In this document: positions 1 to 4,811 of the stretch, piece by piece
Layout: every line of letters starts with the position of its first letter
How positions within the stretch are numbered: the first letter of the stretch is position 1
Assembly (NCBI GenBank): GCA_012510325.1
Contig: JAAZIG010000400.1
Coordinates: 1 to 5,400 of the forward strand
Direction: 5' to 3'
Length of the DNA: 5,400 bases
Source of the DNA: Bacillota bacterium
GTDB taxonomy: Bacteria; Bacillota; Dethiobacteria; DTU022
The notes under the pieces: model-generated
What the model saw: the letters and a program-made list of their open reading frames with translations, nothing else
The model's database searches: none
What the model was told of the DNA's origin: nothing
Translations under genes and position numbers: made by a program

Positions 1-652
1 ACTCCAACAAGGCTGTGTTTGTCAGGGTATGCGTTTGCCCAAAGGATGACTGATTCGTCACTGTCACCGTATACTCAAATTGATAAGTATTGATTTTGCA
101 GCTGCTTAAAGTTCTCTCGGCCGCAAACTCGTCTGACATTTCTACAATCAGACCGTCAGGGGTGCACGCAAAGCTATCCCCCAGTGTTGCCGTAGAACCG
201 AGGCTCGCTTTTTTCACTGTTTTAAGCGGCCACTTACAACATGTACGGGTCCAACATCCAGCCTTAACCGAAAACTTGTTGACACCACAGGCATAAGGAA
301 GCTCGATGCTGATGCTACCGTTCACCACGTCAACATCATAGGACTTTTTGTTGTATTTTACCTGTACTTTGTCTACCCCGGAAACCCTGGCGCTGAGCTC
401 AACAGTACGAACCGTCTGCGGTTTGCTTCTGGTAGCCGACACTGTGTAGGTAAGATCAACCGATTCGTCCACACCGAGTTCAACAGGGCCTTCCACGTCG
501 CAGCTCTTCGCCAATTCCCATGAATAGATATCTTGCGATAACAGCTTCATGTCCAGCTTGGAAATACAGACACAACAATGGGCATCGGCTGGAGCAGCCA
601 TCGCGAAAAAGAGCACCAGCACAACTGACAATATCACCGCTGTCCGTTTCAT
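1..652 (-). CDS. secreted cysteine-rich protein with Ig-like repeats (partial, C-terminus beyond window)
   Basis: The frame is open for 217 codons from ATG at 652 to the left window edge, so only the N-terminal part is visible. AGGAGGTGA at 657-665 lies 7 nt before the ATG and fixes the start. Residues 1-24 form a Sec signal peptide: MKR, a hydrophobic core (about 5-20) and an AxA-type cleavage site at PADA. There is no lipobox, so it is probably released or wall-associated. The mature protein would begin HCCVC, and ten cysteines are visible (26, 27, 29, 51, 122, 133, 138, 139, 163, 185). Two stretches have the beta-strand pattern of secreted Ig-like/DUF11-like repeats: W45 followed by VDESVDLTYTVSA (about 61-73), and later NTYQFEYTVTVTNQSS (about 188-203) followed by HTLTNTALL. 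Family membership is inferred from this pattern only. The role is unknown; surface or matrix binding is possible. Its leader is duplicated upstream. Confidence 0.8.
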   Translation of the reverse strand, partial: MKRTAVILSVVLVLFFAMAAPADAHCCVCISKLDMKLLSQDIYSWELAKSCDVEGPVELGVDESVDLTYTVSATRSKPQTVRTVELSARVSGVDKVQVKYNKKSYDVDVVNGSISIELPYACGVNKFSVKAGCWTRTCCKWPLKTVKKASLGSTATLGDSFACTPDGLIVEMSDEFAAERTLSSCKINTYQFEYTVTVTNQSSFGQTHTLTNTALLE

Positions 653-735
653 TAAGTCACCTCCTTTCCCCAGATTTACCAAGCTCGTTGTCTGTGTAAA
701 CCGGCTGCCAGCGCTCCCGGTGTGCACAGGCTCGG
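597..735 (-). repeat. direct repeat copy A: upstream region, RBS and signal-peptide start of the secreted gene
   Basis: This segment can be aligned by eye to 905-1045, both read on the minus strand. Matching blocks in order are: TGTGC(A/G)CA, then CCGGTT, then (A/G)CACAGA, then TAAATCT, then AAAGGAGGTG, then the coding start AAACG(G)ACAGCGGTG followed by CAGTTGTG and a T-rich hydrophobic stretch. Gaps of a few bases are needed between blocks. Copy A is functional in the sense that it has an ATG and an open frame. The boundaries are approximate. Confidence 0.65.
657..665 (-). promoter_or_regulatory. strong Shine-Dalgarno of the secreted-protein gene
   Basis: Read on the minus strand this is AGGAGGTGA, near-perfect complementarity to the 16S rRNA 3' end, 7 nt before the ATG at 652. 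It decides the start of the gene. The same AAAGGAGGTG block recurs at 960-969 in front of the decayed second copy. Confidence 0.85.
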
Positions 736-740
736 AAAAA

Positions 741-953
741 CTAACTGGGAACAATTTCGAGATGTTTCCAATTAATCCTGCAAGCATATCCCAACAAAAT
801 TTGCGCTGTCGGAAAGGATATAATCGGAGAAGATTCTTCTTTATTTTTAGGGGCTGCTCGCGCAATTTTGGGAAAAGCCCCCTTTTCGCTCAAGGCAGTC
901 TTTTCGAAAAAAAACATCGCCACAACTGCCGGGAGCACCGCTGTTCGTTTTGA
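741..953 (-). pseudogene. stump of a decayed paralogue of the secreted-protein gene
   Basis: From 953 leftward on the minus strand the frame reads (S)KRTAVLPAVVAMFFF, a recognisable copy of the signal peptide of the neighbouring secreted protein, and stays open to TAG at 741-743. The expected ATG is TCA. The first usable start in frame, GTG at 938, lies 21 nt from the Shine-Dalgarno sequence, too far for normal initiation. After a run of eight T bases the translation (EKTALSEKGAFPKIARAAP...) no longer resembles the paralogue and has no CCVC, W or repeat pattern. I therefore read it as the 5' remnant of a tandem duplicate whose body was deleted or has drifted. A short, real secreted peptide is the alternative but is less likely. 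Confidence 0.5.
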
Positions 954-1045
954 TCAGCACACCTCCTTTCGATAGATTTATCAGACTCTATCGATACTCT
1001 CTGTGCCAACCGGTCGCCCGTACTTTCCCATGCGCACAAGCCTTC
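905..1045 (-). repeat. direct repeat copy B: degenerate second copy of the secreted-gene leader
   Basis: This is the partner of copy A, about 302-310 bp further right. It keeps the AAAGGAGGTG ribosome binding site (960-969), the CCGGTT and GCACAGA blocks, TAAATCT, and a coding start that would read KRTAV-x-PAVVAMFFF, close to MKRTAVILSVVLVLFF of the live gene. The codon at the ATG position is TCA (951-953), so translation from the proper place is lost. Its upstream arm overlaps the region of the plus-strand ABC promoter. Boundaries are approximate. Confidence 0.6.
970..993. repeat. perfect 7-bp inverted repeat next to the decayed RBS
   Basis: CGATAGA (970-976) and TCTATCG (987-993) are perfect inverted arms around a 10-nt loop. 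On the minus strand this would form a hairpin directly abutting the AAAGGAGG of copy B. The corresponding place in copy A lacks the arms, so it is specific to the degenerate copy. It could be a regulatory hairpin or chance. Confidence 0.4.
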
Positions 1046-1063
1046 GATACACTATGGTATACT
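1035..1063 (+). promoter_or_regulatory. extended -10 promoter of the ABC exporter operon
   Basis: TATACT (1058-1063) is preceded by TGG (1055-1057), giving a TGnTATACT extended -10 element. At 17-bp spacing the -35 position (1035-1040, CACAAG) is a poor match, which is common for extended -10 promoters. A start near 1070 would give a leader of about 27 nt to the GTG at 1097. The -35 zone falls inside the upstream arm of repeat copy B. Confidence 0.5.
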
Positions 1064-1096
1064 GGTAAAAATGAATTTATGCATTGGGGCGGAGCC

Positions 1097-1797
1097 GTGC
1101 AGCTTATTTTGAACCATGTCGAAAAAAGCTTTGGCGATAAAGAGGTGCTCAAGGGAGCCAGTTTTACCTTTGAGAAAGGTAAAATCTATGGCCTGCTGGG
1201 ACGAAACGGCGCTGGAAAAACCACACTGTTTAACTGTATCCGCGGCGATCTGGAATACGAAGGCGGCGCCATCAGTTTTTCAGGCGGTGCCGATGAAGAA
1301 ATGGAAGAGCTGGTCGGCTTTGTCTATACGGAGCCGCTGCTGCCGGAATTTTTAACCGGGCACGAATTCTTAAAGTTCTTCATTTCAGCCAATCAGAAGA
1401 GAATCGCAGAACCCCGCTCCATCGACGACTGCTTTGAAATGATCAAATTTGCCCAAGACGACCGGCACAGGCTGATCAAGGGTTATTCCCACGGAATGAA
1501 AAACAGATGCAGCTGCTCACGGTGCTCATCACCAGACCCCCGATTATCCTGCTCGATGAACCGCTCACCTCTTTCGACGTTGTCGTTGCTCTGGAGATCA
1601 AGCAGCTTTTGAAAGAGATTAAAAGGGATCATCTGATTATCTTTTCCACCCATGTCCTGCAGCTGGCGGTAGATCTCTGCGACGAGATCGTCATGCTCCA
1701 CAGCGGCAAGCTCAAGGGAATTGACCATGACCTTCTGGGCAAACCGGAATTCGAGGAAAATATTACGAAGATGCTCTCGGAAAACGAAGATGTTTAG
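1097..1797 (+). CDS. ABC transporter ATP-binding protein, frameshifted near 1505
   Basis: Conceptual product of 233 residues, the cytoplasmic ATPase of an ABC-2-type exporter. Motifs in order: Walker A GRNGAGKTT (35-43); YTEP at the Q-loop position (about 77-80), where a Gln would be usual; a degenerate signature YSHGMKNR (130-137); Walker B IILLDEP (150-156) with D-loop SFD (159-161); H-loop STH (His186). As read, the gene is split. The first frame covers Walker A and the signature and would end at 1612 after a nonsense tail; the rest, from ATG 1507, is in the -1 frame. One missing base at about 1499-1507 explains it, since the joined protein is seamless. GTG 1097 is preferred: it gives the usual start (M)QLILNHVEKSFGDK and follows the weak Shine-Dalgarno GGGGCGGAG. 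ATG 1079 is in frame but has no binding site. The substrate is not known. Confidence 0.8.
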
Positions 1798-3388
1798 AGC
1801 ACTGCTGTTACCGTTCCAGGTCTCTTTCGCCCTCTCCTGCAATCATTTTATCTACACACTGCAGCGGATCCCCTGGCTGGGGAAAAAGATCCCCCATACG
1901 GTTTACCACATTCCCACAATCAAATTAATCCTGTCCATCGCAGCGGAACTGACCAAAGCGCTAGGCCGCTTCTTGGCGGCCGCCCTCACCCTCGGCATCT
2001 TAATATTCGCCCCCCTCTATTTCATGGAGGGCAGCCTGGATAATATGAATCTGTTCTTCCACTACTTCTTCTTCATCTTTTTCCTGATCGCTCCGTTGAG
2101 CGGCAATATCATCTTTCAAACCCGCGATCTTAGCGCATATACCGTGATCAATATACTGAGACTCCCCCAACGGGATTTTTTCTTTTCCAAAATCATCTAT
2201 GAACTGGGGCTTAAAACCGCCCGCTACCTGCTGCTCTTGATGCTGAGCAGCCTTTTTATCGATATCTCTTTGCTGGAAAGCGCTATGCTCTCCGGTTACA
2301 TTCTCTTCGCTGCTTTGATCTGGGAGTACGGAACCTTAATGTTTTTTAGAAGATTCAACATAGACCCCTACGGGAAGCCGGTCTATAACATCGCAGCGCT
2401 GGCTTTTCTGCTGGCAGTTTGCTACTTGCCGCCATACTGGGGCTTTGTCCTCAAGATGCGGCCGGTTCTGGGCAGCGGCTATTTGTTTGCCCTGCTGTTC
2501 ATTCTGGCGGGCATCTCCCTGCGGGGGTTGTCCCGCTTCAGCGGCTACAGCGCCGTGACGAAACAGACGATCACTCGTGAGAGGATCCTCGAGGTGGCCG
2601 ATCTTTTAAAAACCATCGCCTTTGCCGATGTCAATCTGGAGGAAAAAAAGCTGGTCAAAGAAAAGGTTGCCGCTGCCGACAGCCTTCAGGGTTATGCTCT
2701 TTTCAACTACCTTTTTTTTAGAAGACACCGGGACATTATTGTAAAACCGGCCCGGGTGAAGGCCGCCGTCGTTGCCGTGCTCACCGTGGTTGCCTGGGCT
2801 CTTTTGCTGTTAAAGCCCGAGCTCAGAGGACCGGTCCGGGAAAACATTTTTACTTTTTCTCCCTACCTGATCCTGATCATGTTTGTGCTCTCTTCCGGGG
2901 AGAGGTTCTCCCGCGCGCTCTTCTTCAACTGTGATCGCTACATGCTCAAAGAGCGCTATTACAAAGATAAGAGCGCCCTCCTGGAAAACTTCACCATCAG
3001 GCTGAAAAAGACAATCGGCTTAAACCTGCTGCCGGCGGCGGCTCTGGCCTTCCTTTTTGTCAGCGCGGCACTGTTTAGCGGCGCCGGGGGTGAAATGGTC
3101 CGCCTGATTCCTTTACTCGTGACCATCTTTACCCTGGCACTTTTCTTCTCCACCCATTACCTTTTTATCTACTACCTGTTACAGCCTTACACTGCTGAGC
3201 TAACTCTTAAAAATCCGCTTTACACAATCATCAATACGTTAATTATCCTCATCAGCTGCGCTTCCCTACAGATAAAAACAACCTCGCTCTTGTTTACCTG
3301 CGGGGTAATCGTTTTCACTCTGCTCTATACCGCGGCGGCCATTATCCTAACCTACCACCTGGCCCCAAAAACTTTCAAGCTGAGATAG
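1790..3388 (+). CDS. ABC-2-type exporter permease, duplicated 6+6 membrane protein
   Basis: A 532-residue integral membrane protein starting at ATG 1790 (MFRALLLPFQ), inside the last codons of the ATPase. The 8-bp ATGTTTAG overlap suggests translational coupling. An in-frame upstream ATG at 1721 lies deep within the ATPase gene and adds only non-hydrophobic shadow sequence. About twelve hydrophobic segments can be seen: near 58-80, 87-108, 143-160, 164-185, 198-219 and 229-246, then 322-342, 352-370, 409-431, 437-462, 478-496 and 498-524. A charged, probably cytoplasmic stretch (about 247-320, with ERILEVADLLK and NLEEKKLVKEK) separates the two sets. Both halves carry a Ser-Gly at the end of their second segment (104-105 and 369-370), followed by a charged amphipathic stretch. 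With the ATPase it should form a membrane exporter. The substrate cannot be read from the sequence. I assign no gene symbol. Confidence 0.82.
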   Translation: MFRALLLPFQVSFALSCNHFIYTLQRIPWLGKKIPHTVYHIPTIKLILSIAAELTKALGRFLAAALTLGILIFAPLYFMEGSLDNMNLFFHYFFFIFFLIAPLSGNIIFQTRDLSAYTVINILRLPQRDFFFSKIIYELGLKTARYLLLLMLSSLFIDISLLESAMLSGYILFAALIWEYGTLMFFRRFNIDPYGKPVYNIAALAFLLAVCYLPPYWGFVLKMRPVLGSGYLFALLFILAGISLRGLSRFSGYSAVTKQTITRERILEVADLLKTIAFADVNLEEKKLVKEKVAAADSLQGYALFNYLFFRRHRDIIVKPARVKAAVVAVLTVVAWALLLLKPELRGPVRENIFTFSPYLILIMFVLSSGERFSRALFFNCDRYMLKERYYKDKSALLENFTIRLKKTIGLNLLPAAALAFLFVSAALFSGAGGEMVRLIPLLVTIFTLALFFSTHYLFIYYLLQPYTAELTLKNPLYTIINTLIILISCASLQIKTTSLLFTCGVIVFTLLYTAAAIILTYHLAPKTFKLR

Positions 3389-3413
3389 GTCCCTCACCGC
3401 CCCCTCCCCGCAA

Positions 3414-3479
3414 GCGCATACAGTAAAGGGCGCTCCTGTTGCCGGAATGCGCTAGCCGCCTTTTGGGGAAAAAGCGCCC
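3414..3479. repeat. overlapping inverted repeats between the convergent genes
   Basis: GGGCGCT (3428-3434) and AGCGCCC (3473-3479) are perfect 7-bp arms with a long loop. GCGCAT (3414-3419) and ATGCGC (3447-3452) are 6-bp arms that would compete with them, extended by ACAG/CTGT inside. On the minus strand the AGCGCCC arm is followed by TTTACT, only a weak U-tract, so a classical intrinsic terminator for either neighbour is not established. The position between two convergent stops makes a termination role plausible. Confidence 0.3.
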
Positions 3480-3519
3480 GGAGATCAGCCCGTTCCCTGT
3501 GGATACCCCCGATTCCGGT

Positions 3520-4611
3520 TCATTGCTTATCGCAGGGGCTGCCGCTAAAACACCATCTGAATTCGGGAGGCAGTTTCGGTTCCAGTTCAGCCTGTTCGCA
3601 CTCCTGATGGGTGGTGCTGGCGGTATGCACAAACAGAACACTGCCTGCAGTCCCTTCTTTTTGAGCGCAGTAGTCCAGGCAGGCCGCGGCCGCTTTGCCG
3701 GTATAGCAGCCCTCGAGCCTGATCCCGCTTTCCTGAAAGCGGTTGATCGCCGCATCGGCTTCTGCTGTGGCATAGCCGTACCCTTCCCCCAGATAGCCCT
3801 CTTCCAGGTAGAGCCGCGACTCCAGCCTGCGCACAGCCTCCCCGATATCTGCACCCCGGCGGGCCAGCAGCTTCAAGCTGCTGCGGGCCAGGCTCACGAT
3901 CTTTCTTCGCCCCAGTAAAATTGGCGGAACCACGCGCACCGCATGCAGCTTCGTCTCCATTCCGGTCAGGGCTATCCCGGCCAGCAAGCCGGCGGCGGTG
4001 CCGCCGGTGCCTGCAGCAACAAAGAGCGCTTCCGGATCGGGCAGCCCCTGCTCCCGCAGCTGCTGCTCCAGCTCCACAACTGCACCGATATAGCCGAGGG
4101 AGCTGAGAGCGTTGGAACCCCCCGGCATGAGCAGATAAGTCTTCCGCCGGGGATTGAAGCGCCGGCCCAGATAGTAGCGCAGGTAATTTAGAGCCACCCC
4201 GAGATAGTTGCGGACATAATGCATCTCCGCACCGAACTCCACCTCCAGGAGCAAATTTTTCTTAACGTGCTCATTGACGGGCTGGCTGAAAAAGAGGCCG
4301 GTGGTGCGCAGTCCCACCTCCCGCCCCAGAGCCGCCACCGCAAGAATATGATGCGAGCCCAGCCCCCCCGAGGTGATCACCTCGGGAAAACCTTTGCGCA
4401 GAACGTCGGCCAGGATCAGCTCCAGTTTGCGCACCTTGTTCCCTCCGTAAAGGGGATGGGAAAGATCCTCCCGCTTGATCAGCAGCAGCGGTTCTGCAGA
4501 GATTCCGGGGAGGCGCTCCAGGGGAGTGGGCCAGTTTCCCAGCTCAACATGGGGTACCGTTTTTTCGAGGACAGGATAGCGGGCAAACAGCGTTTTTATA
4601 CTCATTGCCAA
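3520..4611 (-). CDS. PLP-dependent enzyme, D-cysteine desulfhydrase / ACC deaminase family
   Basis: A 363-residue fold-type II PLP enzyme, of normal length for the family. In order it shows NWPTPLERL (26-34), a typical N-terminal substrate-side motif; KREDLSHPLYGGNK (46-59), with Lys59 the expected PLP Schiff-base lysine; TSGGLGSHHILA (80-91), where relatives have SNH; PGGSNALSSLGY (163-174); the phosphate-binding loop GTGGTAAG (201-208); and FVHTAS near 327-332, the C-terminal HTGG-like loop. Family members release ammonia from small amino acids (D-cysteine to pyruvate, sulfide and ammonia, or ACC to 2-oxobutyrate and ammonia); the substrate here is not determined. TTG at 4611 lies 6 nt from GGGAGG, while ATG at 4605 lies 12 nt away, so TTG is slightly preferred. 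It has its own promoter, is convergent with the permease and is divergent from an MFS transporter. Confidence 0.87.
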   Translation of the reverse strand: MAMSIKTLFARYPVLEKTVPHVELGNWPTPLERLPGISAEPLLLIKREDLSHPLYGGNKVRKLELILADVLRKGFPEVITSGGLGSHHILAVAALGREVGLRTTGLFFSQPVNEHVKKNLLLEVEFGAEMHYVRNYLGVALNYLRYYLGRRFNPRRKTYLLMPGGSNALSSLGYIGAVVELEQQLREQGLPDPEALFVAAGTGGTAAGLLAGIALTGMETKLHAVRVVPPILLGRRKIVSLARSSLKLLARRGADIGEAVRRLESRLYLEEGYLGEGYGYATAEADAAINRFQESGIRLEGCYTGKAAAACLDYCAQKEGTAGSVLFVHTASTTHQECEQAELEPKLPPEFRWCFSGSPCDKQ

Positions 4612-4617
4612 TCAGGG

Positions 4618-4626
4618 CCTCCCTTT
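4618..4626 (-). promoter_or_regulatory. Shine-Dalgarno of the PLP enzyme, favouring a TTG start
   Basis: Read on the minus strand, AAAGGGAGG ends 6 nt before TTG (4611-4609) and 12 nt before ATG (4605-4603). Optimal spacing is 5-9 nt, so TTG is the better-placed start. The two choices differ by only two residues (MAMSIK versus MSIK). Confidence 0.6.
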
Positions 4627-4651
4627 GCCTGAATATGGTCTGTTACTTTAA

Positions 4652-4680
4652 ATTATAGGTTATCACATCCCATCGATTAA
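4652..4680 (-). promoter_or_regulatory. promoter of the PLP enzyme gene
   Basis: On the minus strand a perfect TATAAT -10 (4652-4657) lies 17 bp from a weak -35 TTAATC (4675-4680). It would start transcription near 4645, giving a leader of roughly 35 nt before the start codon. The perfect -10 and ideal spacing make this the best promoter match in the window. Confidence 0.6.
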
Positions 4681-4701
4681 GGCAGCAGCAGATTAACGGG
4701 A

Positions 4702-4731
4702 CAGGGCTGTTGATGCGCTTCCAGCAGCCTG
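4702..4731 (+). repeat. strong hairpin upstream of the MFS gene
   Basis: CAGGGCTGTTG (4702-4712) pairs with CAGCAGCCTG (4722-4731) over ten base pairs, with one bulged G and one G-U pair, around the 9-nt loop ATGCGCTTC. There is no U-tract behind it, so it is not an intrinsic terminator. It lies in the likely 5' leader of the MFS gene, about 80 nt before the ATG, and its loop contains an in-frame ATG at 4713. A regulatory role is possible but unproven. Confidence 0.4.
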
Positions 4732-4811
4732 AGGCAGCAGGTATTTTTGCCGGTTTAGCGAATCATCTGATCAAGGGATCCGCTGTAGAAAGGTGCGAGC
4801 AATCACAGAAG

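Larger units (their letters stand above)
653..1096. other. 444-bp gene-poor divergent intergenic region
   Basis: No intact gene is supported here. It holds the minus-strand upstream and RBS region of the secreted gene, the decayed paralogue stump (741-953), an inverted repeat CGATAGA/TCTATCG at 970-976 and 987-993, and the plus-strand promoter of the ABC operon. A plus-strand open frame at 549-953 exists only because it runs antisense to the secreted-protein leader and the stump. It has no ribosome binding site and an implausible composition. Confidence 0.6.

Noticed and set aside
90..296. Plus-strand 68-codon open frame near the left edge
   Set aside because: It lies wholly antisense to the secreted-protein gene, which has a signal peptide, a strong RBS and a coherent repeat pattern.
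549..953. Plus-strand 134-codon open frame across the secreted-gene leader and intergenic region
   Set aside because: It is antisense to the signal-peptide coding DNA and the decayed copy, has no ribosome binding site, and its composition (FFFIFRGCSRNF, HRHNCREHRC) is not that of a plausible protein.
1071..1112. 13-codon upstream open frame (MNLCIGAEPCSLF) overlapping the ATPase start
   Set aside because: It begins at the predicted transcription start without a ribosome binding site; there is no evidence for a leader peptide.
1498..1504. Programmed -1 frameshift signal at G-AAA-AAC as the main explanation for the split ATPase
   Set aside because: The heptamer is imperfect, no clear stimulatory structure follows, and a truncated ATPase without Walker B has no evident use. 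A mutation or sequencing error is simpler, so recoding is kept only as a possibility.
3375..3854. Minus-strand 159-codon open frame overlapping the 3' part of the PLP gene
   Set aside because: It is an alternate-frame shadow rich in Arg, Gly and Pro. The PLP frame contains the conserved C-terminal motifs.
3439..4632. Several plus-strand open frames (3439-3918, 3921-4106, 3943-4191, 4219-4632)
   Set aside because: All are antisense shadows of the GC-rich PLP enzyme gene and lack start signals or family resemblance.
4640..4811. Riboswitch or T-box leader ahead of the MFS gene
   Set aside because: No T-box sequence, specifier stem or recognisable riboswitch core is present, and no terminator hairpin with a U-tract precedes the start codon.
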